64,000 nucleotides of DNA from Agrobacterium rosae (GCF_002915175.1 NZ_NXEJ01000008.1:345096-409095), one strand, 5' to 3'; positions 50,367 to 59,498 are shown, counted from the stretch's first letter. Program-made: numbers and translations. Notes: generated by a model from the letters alone, not told the origin.

Positions 50367-51101
50367 ATGGACAATATCGCGCTCTGGATGTCGCAGCCGC
50401 ATTTCGGCTTTCTGGAAATCGCAAAGACCTGCGGCGTCAAGCAACTGGTGATCGAGCTGGAACACGGCACATTCGATCTCGGCACGCTCGACCAGTTTCT
50501 CGCCTTTTCCAAATCGCTCGGCATCCCGACCCTGACCAAAGTCATAGCGCCGACGACGGAAGCCATTCAGCAGGCGCTTGATTTCGGGTCGGATGGCGTC
50601 ATCCTTCCCCACATTCTCGGCGTCGACCACGCGCGTGAGGTGACGAAGGCGGCAAAATATCCCCTGCTCGGTATCCGCTCCTATGCGGGAGGCCGCGTCT
50701 TTGGTTATGCCCGCCCGTCCTCAGATGCCTTCGAGGCCGAGAACAAACGCACCAAATGCTACGTCATGATTGAGACGGCAGAAAGCCTGGCCGACGTCGA
50801 AAAGATCATTGCCCTCGACACGGTCGATGGTCTGTTTCCCGGACCATCCGATCTGGCGCTTGCCCGTGGCCGCGGTGCCTATGCGTTCAACGATGCGGAC
50901 CGTGAAGATCTTTCCCGCATTGCCCGTGCCGCGCGAGAGGCCGGCAAGAGCTGGATCATGCCTGCCTGGACACCCGCAGAGCGAAATTTCGCGCTCGAAG
51001 AAGGCGTAGAAATGCTGGTTGTCGCCACCCAGACCATGACGCTGCGCGCCGGCATCATGTCCACCATCAATGCACTCAAGCAGGAAAAGATCGTCGCCTG
51101 A
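50367..51101 (+). CDS. HpcH/HpaI aldolase/citrate lyase family protein
   Basis: 244 residues of the class II HpaI-type pyruvate aldolase fold. ELEHGTFDL contains the conserved His, ILPHILGVDHA is the segment after the substrate loop, VMIETAESLADV holds the metal-binding Glu, and LFPGPSDLALARG the metal-binding Asp. The position usually occupied by catalytic Arg (V-R-V) reads T-K-V, so activity may differ. ATG 50367 is placed well after TGGAGA. ATG 50352 is an alternative. It is cotranscribed with the importer and an amidase, so it probably cleaves the carbon skeleton of the imported compound. Confidence 0.82.
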   Translation: MDNIALWMSQPHFGFLEIAKTCGVKQLVIELEHGTFDLGTLDQFLAFSKSLGIPTLTKVIAPTTEAIQQALDFGSDGVILPHILGVDHAREVTKAAKYPLLGIRSYAGGRVFGYARPSSDAFEAENKRTKCYVMIETAESLADVEKIIALDTVDGLFPGPSDLALARGRGAYAFNDADREDLSRIARAAREAGKSWIMPAWTPAERNFALEEGVEMLVVATQTMTLRAGIMSTINALKQEKIVA

Positions 51102-51130
51102 TGGCGATCGACACAACCGGAGGGAAATCC

Positions 51131-51952
51131 ATGAAAATCAGCCTTATCCAGACCAATCCGCAAAAAGACCGCGACACCAACTTGAAGATCACCCACGATC
51201 TGATGACGGAAGCGCTCAAGACGGACCAGCCGGACCTCATCGTTCTGCCGGAATATTTCGAAGTCTATGGCACGACAACAGAAGAGAAGCTTGCGCTTGC
51301 CGAGCCAGCCGGGGGAGCGGCTTATACTATGGCGCAGGACTTTGCCCGCGAGAACAAAGTTTTCGTCCATGCTGGTACCATCATGGAAAAGGTCGAGGGT
51401 GAAAACCGTATCTACAACACCAGCTTCGTGTTCGACCGAGAGGGCAAGCAAGTCGCTGCCTATCGCAAGATTCACATGTTCGACATCGTCGCGCCTGACG
51501 GCACGGCCTACAAGGAATCGGCAACTGTGAAGCCGGGCGAAGACATCGTCACCTATGAGATTGACGGCATGAAAGTGGGTTGCGCAATCTGCTACGACAT
51601 CCGCTTTTTCGAACTCTTCCTCCAGCTGGAAAAAGCAGGCTGCGACATCATCGTGCTACCTGCTGCCTTCACCCTGCAGACGGGCAAGGACCATTGGGAA
51701 GTTCTGGCCCGTGCACGCGCCATCGAAACACAAACCTATTTTGTTGCTTGCGGCCAGACCGGCAGCGTCACCGTCAATGGTGAAAAGCGGGCCTGCTACG
51801 GCCACTCACTTGTCTGCGATCCGTGGGGCCATACGATTGCCCGCGCATCCGACCCGGTTGGTTACGTCACGGCGCGAATTGATGAAAAGGAAATCAAGCG
51901 CGTACGCAATCTCATCCCGATGACCCAACACCGCCGTTTGGCCTGCGCGTAA
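51131..51952 (+). CDS. Carbon-nitrogen hydrolase (nitrilase superfamily)
   Basis: 273-residue amidase. The catalytic triad is visible: Glu in LIVLPEYFE, Lys in YRKIHMFD, and Cys in VGCAICYDIRFFELF. Family members hydrolyse amides, ureides or deaminated glutathione. The start at MKISLIQTNPQKD has GGAGGG upstream. An ATG 10 codons earlier overlaps the previous stop and is less likely. It sits in the importer operon, which implies an amide or carbamoyl group in the substrate. Confidence 0.88.
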   Translation: MKISLIQTNPQKDRDTNLKITHDLMTEALKTDQPDLIVLPEYFEVYGTTTEEKLALAEPAGGAAYTMAQDFARENKVFVHAGTIMEKVEGENRIYNTSFVFDREGKQVAAYRKIHMFDIVAPDGTAYKESATVKPGEDIVTYEIDGMKVGCAICYDIRFFELFLQLEKAGCDIIVLPAAFTLQTGKDHWEVLARARAIETQTYFVACGQTGSVTVNGEKRACYGHSLVCDPWGHTIARASDPVGYVTARIDEKEIKRVRNLIPMTQHRRLACA

Positions 51953-51964
51953 GGAGATTTAAAA

Positions 51965-52630
51965 ATGTACGTCATCAAGGACATGCCTGAGCAGGTTCGC
52001 CAAGAAGACCTCGATCTTCTGAGCGGTGTGGAGACGGCAACCGTGGGCCATTGGCGTCTGCTCGGCTTTATGGACCGTCAGATTCAGCCGCTTCTTCCCG
52101 GTCGTCGCGTCGTTGGTACCGCAGTGACACTGGCCATCGCCGGACCGGATTCCACGCTGTTGCACCACGCCACCGGGCAGTTGAGACCGGGGGACATTCT
52201 GGTTGTAGACCGCTTAGGCGACGACAAATATGCCTGCTGGGGCGGCGGTGTAACCGTTGCAGCCAAGGCAGCAGGCGCGGTTGCCGGGATCGTGGATGGT
52301 CCCTGCACTGACCTCACCGAAATTCAGGATTCCGATTTCCCAATGTGGTCACGTGGGCTCTCGCCGATCACGACGCGGCTCTACGATCTCGGTGGCGGCT
52401 TCAACATTCCGGTTAGCTGCGGCGGTGCCGTCGTGATGCCTGGAGACGCGATCCTTGCCGATGAAAGTGGCGTGCTGGTCATCCCGCGCGATGAGGTACG
52501 CGCTGTATCGGAGGAGGCGTTGAAACGCCAGGAAACCGGAAAGAAACGTGAGGCTACCGTCCGCGACAAGGTGCAGAAGCTCGGTGACATGACGGGTGCA
52601 AGTGCCAAGGTTCTGGCAAAGCTTGCCTGA
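51965..52630 (+). CDS. RraA-like (HMG aldolase-fold) protein, motif variant, second copy
   Basis: 221 residues, clearly a paralogue of the protein at 39287-39967: TATVGHWRLLGF, PDSTLLHHATGQLRPGDILVV, VDGPCTDLTEI, MWSRGLSPITTRLYDLGGG and GVLVIPRDEV. The D-x20-R-D aldolase motif is again G-x20-T-D (CWGGG and PCTD). AAGGAG precedes the ATG. It is the last gene of the polyamine-type operon, followed by a 10-bp-stem hairpin. Confidence 0.82.
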   Translation: MYVIKDMPEQVRQEDLDLLSGVETATVGHWRLLGFMDRQIQPLLPGRRVVGTAVTLAIAGPDSTLLHHATGQLRPGDILVVDRLGDDKYACWGGGVTVAAKAAGAVAGIVDGPCTDLTEIQDSDFPMWSRGLSPITTRLYDLGGGFNIPVSCGGAVVMPGDAILADESGVLVIPRDEVRAVSEEALKRQETGKKREATVRDKVQKLGDMTGASAKVLAKLA

Positions 52631-52642
52631 TCCATATCAGTG

Positions 52643-52672
52643 ATGCGGCCCGGCACTTCGTTCGGGCCGCAT
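52643..52672 (+). terminator. Hairpin after the RraA-like gene
   Basis: ATGCGGCCCG (52643-52652) and CGGGCCGCAT (52663-52672) form a perfect 10-bp stem with a 10-base loop, 12 bases past the stop. The T-run is weak, so it is either Rho-assisted or an mRNA-protecting structure. Confidence 0.55.
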
Positions 52673-52834
52673 TGTCGAGACGATTTCACAAACTCTACCG
52701 ACCCGATGTTGTCATATTGCCGTTGCGGTGTAACGTGATGACCGGGAACATAGTCTGTAAAAAACAGCAGCTTGCGACAATTTTAGCGCGACTTCGCGCG
52801 ATTTTGTCGAAAAACGGTGGGGCGCTTTTACGCA

Positions 52835-53752
52835 ATGAATATTCGTTTTCTGGAGACAGTCGTCTGGCTTGCCGAACTGAGAAGTTTTCGAGTCACCGCC
52901 GACCGCATGAACATCACACCAGCCGCCATTTCCAATCGTATTTCGGCGATGGAGCAGGAACTGGGCATCCGGCTTTTCGAGCGCGATACGCGCGATGTGC
53001 ATCTGACGCGTGAGGGACGCGCTTTCGTCTCCGGTGCGCGGGACATCATTACCCGATACAATCGTCTGGTCGCCGACGTCGCCCCACCTGAAACACTCGA
53101 AGGCACCATTCGCATCGGCCTCGTTCCCTCGATGGCGCTGGCCATCCTTCCCGGCATCATGGAAACGCTCAGGCAGCGTTTCCCCCGCGTCCGTGTTGCG
53201 GTGACAACGGATGCATCACTGACGATCCTTTCCAAGTTGGAGAAACGCGAACTCGACATCATTCTCGGTTTCCATGGCACGCAGGTGGAAAAGTACCGGA
53301 TCGTTGATCTGTGTACGCTCGGCATGTTCTGGATTGCCAACAGCGCATTTCCTGCGGATGAAGACAATATGAGCCGGGCCGATCTGATGATGCACCCGAT
53401 CATATCCTACGAAGTCGGGACGCAGGCCTATAAGCGCATGGTAGACTATCTGCCCACCAATTCTTTCGGCCAGGGCGTGGTGCACTATTCCAATTCGCTC
53501 GCCACGACGATCAGCATGGTCGCCGCTGGAATCGGGATTTCGGTTCTGCCGCCCATCGTCATTCAGAACGAATTGCGGCTCGGTACCCTCAAGGTGCTGA
53601 ACGTCCGCCAACCTTTTCCCGCAACCGATTACTTCGCCGTCTATCTTGAAAACCCCTCCTCTCGCTTGTCTCCTCTCATCGCATCGATTGCATCCGAGGT
53701 GGCCGCAGAGTTCTGCTCTCTGTATGACAACGCACTCGCCGTTCACATCTGA
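52835..53752 (+). CDS. LysR-family transcriptional regulator
   Basis: 305 residues. HTH (about 3-60) RVTADRMNITPAAISNRISAMEQELGIRLFERD, then an effector-binding domain with IRIGLVPSMALAILPGIMETL and a hinge near residue 165. It starts at ATG 52835. An in-frame GTG 6 codons upstream is less likely. It follows the amine/amide operon in the same direction after a terminator-like hairpin, and precedes a hydrolase gene. Confidence 0.9.
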   Translation: MNIRFLETVVWLAELRSFRVTADRMNITPAAISNRISAMEQELGIRLFERDTRDVHLTREGRAFVSGARDIITRYNRLVADVAPPETLEGTIRIGLVPSMALAILPGIMETLRQRFPRVRVAVTTDASLTILSKLEKRELDIILGFHGTQVEKYRIVDLCTLGMFWIANSAFPADEDNMSRADLMMHPIISYEVGTQAYKRMVDYLPTNSFGQGVVHYSNSLATTISMVAAGIGISVLPPIVIQNELRLGTLKVLNVRQPFPATDYFAVYLENPSSRLSPLIASIASEVAAEFCSLYDNALAVHI

Positions 53753-53838
53753 TCCAAAAGCCAGAGCCGCAGCAGCGCATGGTGGAACCGTATCCCGCTG
53801 ACGGGCTTTACCATGCAGCATCATCAGAGGAGTTTCAG

Positions 53839-54657
53839 ATGGCTTTCATAGACGCAAAAGATGGCACGACGCTGCACGTAAAGGACATGGGAACAGGAAG
53901 CCCGGTCATTCTCATCCATGGCTGGCCTTTGACAGGCGATATGTTCGAGTATCAGACAGTGGCACTTCTTGAAGCAGGTTTTCGCGTGATCACCTACGAC
54001 CGTCGCGGATTTGGTCAGTCCGGCCATCCCGCTGACGGATACAATTACGACACATTTGCCGACGACCTCGCCAGCGTGATCGAGAGCCTCGATCTACGGA
54101 ATGTATCGCTGGTTGGCTTCTCCATGGGTGGTGGTGAAATCGCACGCTATCTTTCGCGCCATGGTGCCGACAGGATTTCCAAGGCGGTTCTCGTGGCCTC
54201 GGTTGCTCCTTACCTTCTCAAGGATGACAGCAATCCTGATGGCGTCGACGCAAGCGTATTCGAGGGCATGAAAGACGATATTCGCAAGGATCGCTTTGCA
54301 TTCCTTCAGAGCTTTGCCAAGACATTCTACGGTGTCGGTCTGGTCAGCAGCCCTGTTAGCCAGGGCGTTCTGGACTGGTCATTCGTTCTCGGCGTCATGG
54401 CGAGCCCAAAGGCGACGATCGACTGCGTCGATGCATTCGGGAAAACCGATTTCAGACCCGATCTCGCCGCATTCACGATCCCAACGCTGGTTATCCATGG
54501 GACAGCCGACAAGACCGTGCCGATTGATCCGTCAGGTCGTGCCGCTGCCAAGGGTATTCCGGGTGCGCAGCTCATCGAATATGACGGCGAACCTCATGGC
54601 CTGTTTGCCACGGTTCCAGATCGTCTCAATCGGGATCTGATCACGTTTCTTGGATAA
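53839..54657 (+). CDS. Alpha/beta hydrolase, non-heme chloroperoxidase-like
   Basis: 272 residues. Nucleophile Ser in VGFSMGGGEIARYL, catalytic Asp in IHGTADKTVPID, His in EPHGLFAT, and the oxyanion HGWPLTGD motif (HGWP typical of cofactor-free haloperoxidases and esterases). ATG 53839 has AGAGGAG upstream. Codons further 5' are unlikely. Natural substrates of this family are usually esters; perhydrolase activity is a side reaction. It is probably a monocistronic unit. Confidence 0.87.
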   Translation: MAFIDAKDGTTLHVKDMGTGSPVILIHGWPLTGDMFEYQTVALLEAGFRVITYDRRGFGQSGHPADGYNYDTFADDLASVIESLDLRNVSLVGFSMGGGEIARYLSRHGADRISKAVLVASVAPYLLKDDSNPDGVDASVFEGMKDDIRKDRFAFLQSFAKTFYGVGLVSSPVSQGVLDWSFVLGVMASPKATIDCVDAFGKTDFRPDLAAFTIPTLVIHGTADKTVPIDPSGRAAAKGIPGAQLIEYDGEPHGLFATVPDRLNRDLITFLG

Positions 54658-54722
54658 CTCAGCCCTGAACACGTCTCGTCTCGCCCGGTGCGAGACGAGA
54701 CCGACATGACAAAACACTGATC

Positions 54723-55364
54723 TCAGCGAAGCTCTATCGTCTCGATCAGTCGGCTTATATAGCCCGAGAATATCGTCACCATATCGATCTCTCCCGGTGC
54801 TCTGAGCCACAGCATCTGAAGCCCGTCCATCATTCCTATCAGCTCAGAGGCGATAGACAGGGGATCGACATCGGGTTTGATCTCACCTTCGGCTATGCCC
54901 TTTTGCAGAGAAAAGACGAGGTTTTCGGTGAGGTGGCTGACGCGCAGCGCAAACCATGTGCTCGCGGGGTGATCTGTGGTCAAGCTTTCTGCATTGAGCA
55001 CCGCAAATGCCTGGACGACATTCGGAATATCTTGGTTCGACCTGGCAACATCTATCAGGCCGACAAGCACCTTGCGCCAATCCTCGTATTTTGCTCCCAC
55101 AGCCGAAGCGCTCTCAATGTCTCGCTTTTCCAGAATGGCGAGAAGCAGATCGACCTTTGTCGGGAAGTAGTGAAGAAGCCCCGGCAAGGACAGGCCGACA
55201 TCGGAGGCTATGGATGCGAAGGATGCGCTTTGGTAGCCATCCCGAGCGAAATGCTGCATCGCCGCCGCAAGAATGGCTTCCCTGCGAATCGCACCTTTTG
55301 GGGACTTTCGCTTTTTGGCAGGCGTTGCATCCAACACGCCCTCCGCTTTTGGTTCACCAATCAT
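54723..55364 (-). CDS. TetR-family transcriptional regulator
   Basis: 213 residues. HTH (about 20-75) with AILAAAMQHFARDGYQSASFASIASDVGLSLPGLLHYFPTK, where YF is the family mark. The C-terminal helical domain (about 90-210) binds an unknown ligand. ATG 55364 is preferred to a GTG 4 codons upstream. It is divergent from the MFS/beta-glucosidase operon across 206 bases that contain an ACCGA-N4-TCGGT repeat, so it probably represses that operon in the absence of a plant glucoside. Confidence 0.87.
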   Translation of the reverse strand: MIGEPKAEGVLDATPAKKRKSPKGAIRREAILAAAMQHFARDGYQSASFASIASDVGLSLPGLLHYFPTKVDLLLAILEKRDIESASAVGAKYEDWRKVLVGLIDVARSNQDIPNVVQAFAVLNAESLTTDHPASTWFALRVSHLTENLVFSLQKGIAEGEIKPDVDPLSIASELIGMMDGLQMLWLRAPGEIDMVTIFSGYISRLIETIELR

Positions 55365-55472
55365 ATTCACTCCCACATCCGAAGGAATGCTTTACCCTGA
55401 ATTTTCACGCGAGTAACCGGGCAAAGGCCATTCATTTGAGCCATTGCACTCTCGACTCTGCACAGAAAAAAG

Positions 55473-55502
55473 TTGACTTGCAACGATAACCGAGTAGTCG
55501 GT
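55473..55502 (+). promoter_or_regulatory. TTGACT box and TetR-type operator before the MFS/beta-glucosidase operon
   Basis: TTGACT (55473-55478) is a possible -35. The inverted repeat ACCGA-GTAG-TCGGT (55489-55502) lies where the -10 should be, which fits repression by the adjacent TetR-family protein. Confidence 0.45.
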
Positions 55503-55570
55503 AGGTTTAACGCGGAGTTCGGTGGAGGACGACGTTGTTTTCGAATGTATTGCGGTGGAGGTTTTCAAAA

Positions 55571-56854
55571 ATGAGTATTGCAACCCCGAATATTGTCGCT
55601 CCGCCTTCAGGAGCGGGCACTCAGCGCTCAGTCGGTTTGCCCTTTATTCTCACTTACGGACTTGCCAGTGTCGGCTTCTTTACGGCCGTCATGACGCCCG
55701 TCGCCATGACGCTGGCCATTCGGGTCAACACGCTCGATCCGGCAGGCAAAGGCACAAGCCTCGGAGCCATTCTTGGTCTCGGCGCGCTTTTTGCGCTGCT
55801 GGCTAACCCCATATTTGGCCAGCTTTCCGATCGCACGCGCTCTCGCTTCGGTCGGCGCAAACCCTGGCTGGTGGGTGGCGTCATATTGGGTAGTATTGCC
55901 CAGATTTTCATGGCCTATACGTCGAGCCTCGTGGTTATCGGTATTGCCTGGTGTGTGATCCAGACAGCCTATAACGCCATGCTTGCAGCACTTGTGGCAA
56001 CCGTACCGGACCAGGTGCCAGAACATCAGCGTGGTCTGGTGTCTGCTCTCGCAGGCATGTCGATCTACATCGCGCTTTTAATCGGCAGCGGCATTCTGGC
56101 CCTGACCGGAACAGCCAGCAACGCGATGTTTCTGGTGCCGACAGCCATTGGTCTTGTGTCGGTTCTCGTCTTCGTTCTGGTGATCGAAGATCGCCCATTG
56201 ACTGAGGCACCTCAGCAATCCGCGCCGGGACTGTCCGAACTGCTGGGCAGCTTCTGGGTCAATCCCGTCAAGCACCCGGATTTCGGTTATGCCTGGCTCA
56301 GCCGCTTTCTCGTTTTCTTCGGCTTTGCGGTGCTGACATCCTATCAGGTCTACTACCTGATGGACCACTTGAAGATAGCGGAAGCCGATATCGGCGATAT
56401 CATGTTCATTTCAACGCTGATCACCGCAATCTGCGTCGTCGGCTCATCTTTCGTGTCCGGTTACATGTCGGACCGCATCGGCCGCCGCAAGGCCTTCGTG
56501 CTGATCGCAGCCATGACCTATGCGTTGGGTATCGTGGTCATCGTTTTCGCAACCGACCTCACCAGCTTTTATAGCGGCATCGCGGTTACCTCTATCGGCT
56601 TCGGCGTCTACATGGCGGTCGATCAGGCACTGGTCGTGGATATCTTGCCGGACCGGGAAACCCATGCAGCGAGAAACCTCGGCGTTCTCAACATCGCCAA
56701 TGCCGTGCCGCAATCCATCGCGCCAGCTGTTGCGCCATTTCTTCTCGCCATCGGCAATGCAGGAGGTCAGAATTATGGCGTCCTCTATGCTGCTGCGGCC
56801 ATCAGTGCCTTTCTCGGTGCACTGGCCATCGCCCCCGTGCGCGGGGTTCGCTGA
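55571..56854 (+). CDS. MFS/GPH-type glycoside transporter
   Basis: 427 residues with twelve predicted membrane segments. The loop DRTRSRFGRRKPWLVGG between segments 2 and 3 is the motif of GPH/SLC45-like sugar symporters, and SDRIGRRKAFVLIA between 8 and 9 is the repeated MFS motif. ATG 55571 has GTGGAGG 10 bases upstream. It is followed 73 bases later by a GH3 beta-glucosidase gene, so it probably imports an aryl- or alkyl-beta-glucoside. Confidence 0.87.
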   Translation: MSIATPNIVAPPSGAGTQRSVGLPFILTYGLASVGFFTAVMTPVAMTLAIRVNTLDPAGKGTSLGAILGLGALFALLANPIFGQLSDRTRSRFGRRKPWLVGGVILGSIAQIFMAYTSSLVVIGIAWCVIQTAYNAMLAALVATVPDQVPEHQRGLVSALAGMSIYIALLIGSGILALTGTASNAMFLVPTAIGLVSVLVFVLVIEDRPLTEAPQQSAPGLSELLGSFWVNPVKHPDFGYAWLSRFLVFFGFAVLTSYQVYYLMDHLKIAEADIGDIMFISTLITAICVVGSSFVSGYMSDRIGRRKAFVLIAAMTYALGIVVIVFATDLTSFYSGIAVTSIGFGVYMAVDQALVVDILPDRETHAARNLGVLNIANAVPQSIAPAVAPFLLAIGNAGGQNYGVLYAAAAISAFLGALAIAPVRGVR

Positions 56855-56927
56855 CATAGCTAAGACGCGCCACTCGATTTTGGGTGCGTCTCATTTTCCA
56901 ATCGCATGAGAAATATTGGAGGCTCGT

Positions 56928-59399
56928 ATGATCGAGAATATCCTGAACCAAATGACGCTTGAAGAGCAGGTTTCGCTGCTTGCCGGTGCCGATTTCTGGA
57001 CAACCGTACCCGTTGAGCGTCTTGGCGTTCCCAAAATCAAGGTTACGGATGGCCCCAATGGTGCCCGTGGTGCCGGATCACTCGTGGCTGGTGTCAAAGC
57101 GGCCTGCTTTCCAGTCGCAATCGCGCTCGGCGCAACGTGGAACCCGGCGCTCGTGGAGCGCATGGGTGTTGCATTGGCAGGTCAGGCGAAAAGCAAGGGT
57201 GCGTCAGTTCTGTTGGCACCAACCGTCAACATTCACCGCTCAGGCCTCAATGGTCGTAATTTCGAATGCTATTCCGAAGACCCGTTGCTGACGGCTGCTT
57301 TGGCCGTTGCCTATATTCAGGGCGTGCAGAGCAAGGGTGTCGCGGCTACGATCAAGCATTTCGTCGGCAATGAATCCGAAATCGAACGTCAAACCATGTC
57401 ATCGGATATCGATGAGCGCAGCCTGCGCGAACTCTACCTGCTGCCGTTCGAGCAGGCGGTGAAGAAGGCTGGCGTGATGGCCGTCATGTCATCCTATAAC
57501 CGCCTCAACGGCACCTATACCAGCGAACATGAGTGGCTGCTGACGCAGGTGCTGCGCAAGGAATGGGGCTTCGACGGCATCGTCATGTCCGACTGGTTCG
57601 GCTCGCATTCCACGGCAGCTACCGTCAATGCCGGTCTCGACCTTGAAATGCCAGGCCCAAGCCGCGACCGTGGCGAGAAGCTGGTCGAGGCTGTTCGCAA
57701 CGGCGAGGTGAAAGCGGAGACCGTGCGTGAGGCGGTACGCCGTATTCTGACGCTTCTTGAACGTGTCGGCGCTTTCGAAACGGTACCTGATCTCACCGAA
57801 AGTTCTCTCGACATTCCTGAAGACCGCGCGCTCATACGCCAGATCGGTGCCGAAGGTGCCGTTCTTCTGAAAAATGAGGGTATTCTGCCGCTGGCCAAAA
57901 CCTCCCTCGACAGTATCGCGGTTGTCGGCCCCAATGCTGCCGAAGCCCGCGTCATGGGTGGCGGCAGCGCCCAGATTGCCGCGCATTACACCGTCAGCCC
58001 TCTTCAGGGTATCCGTGCAGCGCTCTCCAATGCCAATAGCGTTCATCACGCTACCGGATGCACGAACAACCGCCTGATCGAGGTTTTCTCAAGCGAGATG
58101 CATGTCGATTACTTCAAGGGCAGACAGTGGGAAGGCGCGCCGGTTCATACCGAAACAGCGACCAAGGGTGAATTCTTCTGGTTCGACCTGCCCTCGGCGG
58201 AACTTGATCCGGCAGACTTCTCGGCCCGCATCACCGCGCGCTATGTACCTTCCGATAGCGCCGAGCATGTCTTCGGCATGACCAATGCTGGCCTTGCCAA
58301 GCTCTATGTCGATGGCAAGCTGGTGGTGAACGGCTACGATGGCTGGACGCCCGGCGACAACTACTTCGGCACCGCCAACAGCGAACAGCGACAGGCCTTG
58401 GAACTGGAAGCGGGACGCAGCTATACGCTGACCATCGAATATTGCTCACCAGAGGCGACCGCTGACGGCATTCATCTGACTGCCATTCGCTTCGGCGTCG
58501 AAAAGCCACTAGGCGATGCCGCCATTGAAGAGGCCGTTGCCAAGGCCGCCGCCTGCGATGTGGCACTCGTCTTTGTTGGTCGCGAAGGTCAGTGGGATAC
58601 CGAAGGTCTCGATTTGCCTGACATGCGCCTTCCCGGTCGTCAGGAAGAGCTGATCGAGAAAGTTGCTGCCGCTAATGCCAATACTGTCGTGGTGCTTCAA
58701 ACGGGTGGCCCCGTAGAGATGCCGTGGCTGGACAAGGTCAAGGCCGTCTTGCAAATGTGGTATCCCGGACAGGAACTCGGCAACGCCGTCGCCGATGTTC
58801 TCTTCGGCGACGCGGAACCCGGTGGTCGTCTGCCGCAGACCTTCCCGAAATCGCTTTCGGACAATTCCGCCATCACCGATAATCCGCTGGTCTATCCCGG
58901 ACAGGATGGTCACGTGCGCTATGATGAGGGCGTTTTCGTCGGTTATCGTCACCATGACACGCACGGCGTAGAGCCATTGTTTCCCTTCGGCTTCGGCCTT
59001 GGTTATACCCAATTCACCTGGAGCGAAGCCAAGGCCTCGTCTGCCGTTATGGGCGAGGACGGCATTACCGTCACGGTCGATGTGACCAATACCGGCGCGC
59101 GCAAGGGCTCGGAGATCGTGCAGCTTTATGTGCGTTCGCTGAACTCTTCGGTTTCACGGCCTGAAAAGGAACTGCGGGCCTTTGCCAAACTTGAACTGGC
59201 AGCCGGCGAAACAGCAACCGCGACGCTGAAAGTGACATCGCGCGATCTCAGCTTCTTCGATGTCGAGGCAAAGGCCTTCCGTTCGGATGTCGGAGGTTAT
59301 GAGCTACTGATCGCCGCAAATGCCGCTGATATTCGCAGCCGTATTGCAATCGAAAATCCAACGCTATGGCTGGGTCATATCAGTGATCCCTCCATCTGA
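56928..59399 (+). CDS. GH3 beta-glucosidase with PA14 domain (coniferin glucosidase-like)
   Basis: 823 residues. GH3 N-domain (about 1-290) with KVTDGPNGARG, LLAPTVNIHRSGLNGRNFE, IKHFVGNESEIERQ and the nucleophile Asp in GIVMSDWFGSHST. The second GH3 domain is interrupted by a PA14 carbohydrate-binding insert (about 385-530); a fibronectin-like C-terminal domain follows. It appears, from memory, very similar in length and sequence to Agrobacterium coniferin beta-glucosidase Cbg1, which frees coniferyl alcohol from coniferin. No signal peptide is seen, so the glucoside is probably imported first. It is cotranscribed with the transporter and ends before a 16-bp-stem hairpin. Confidence 0.92.
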   Translation: MIENILNQMTLEEQVSLLAGADFWTTVPVERLGVPKIKVTDGPNGARGAGSLVAGVKAACFPVAIALGATWNPALVERMGVALAGQAKSKGASVLLAPTVNIHRSGLNGRNFECYSEDPLLTAALAVAYIQGVQSKGVAATIKHFVGNESEIERQTMSSDIDERSLRELYLLPFEQAVKKAGVMAVMSSYNRLNGTYTSEHEWLLTQVLRKEWGFDGIVMSDWFGSHSTAATVNAGLDLEMPGPSRDRGEKLVEAVRNGEVKAETVREAVRRILTLLERVGAFETVPDLTESSLDIPEDRALIRQIGAEGAVLLKNEGILPLAKTSLDSIAVVGPNAAEARVMGGGSAQIAAHYTVSPLQGIRAALSNANSVHHATGCTNNRLIEVFSSEMHVDYFKGRQWEGAPVHTETATKGEFFWFDLPSAELDPADFSARITARYVPSDSAEHVFGMTNAGLAKLYVDGKLVVNGYDGWTPGDNYFGTANSEQRQALELEAGRSYTLTIEYCSPEATADGIHLTAIRFGVEKPLGDAAIEEAVAKAAACDVALVFVGREGQWDTEGLDLPDMRLPGRQEELIEKVAAANANTVVVLQTGGPVEMPWLDKVKAVLQMWYPGQELGNAVADVLFGDAEPGGRLPQTFPKSLSDNSAITDNPLVYPGQDGHVRYDEGVFVGYRHHDTHGVEPLFPFGFGLGYTQFTWSEAKASSAVMGEDGITVTVDVTNTGARKGSEIVQLYVRSLNSSVSRPEKELRAFAKLELAAGETATATLKVTSRDLSFFDVEAKAFRSDVGGYELLIAANAADIRSRIAIENPTLWLGHISDPSI

Positions 59400-59433
59400 G
59401 AGGGATGATCGGCACCCTAACTAGTAATGCGAA

Positions 59434-59469
59434 AGCCGGGATAACCCTTGTAAAAGGGTTATCCCGGCT
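59434..59469 (+). terminator. Perfect 16-bp-stem hairpin after the beta-glucosidase gene
   Basis: AGCCGGGATAACCCTT (59434-59449) pairs perfectly with 59454-59469 around a 4-base loop (GTAA). No T-run follows, and the structure lies between convergent genes (beta-glucosidase and RNase HI). It is probably a bidirectional transcript end. Confidence 0.65.
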
Positions 59470-59498
59470 GGGTCGTGTTGTGGGAGAGTAGCCCAGAC

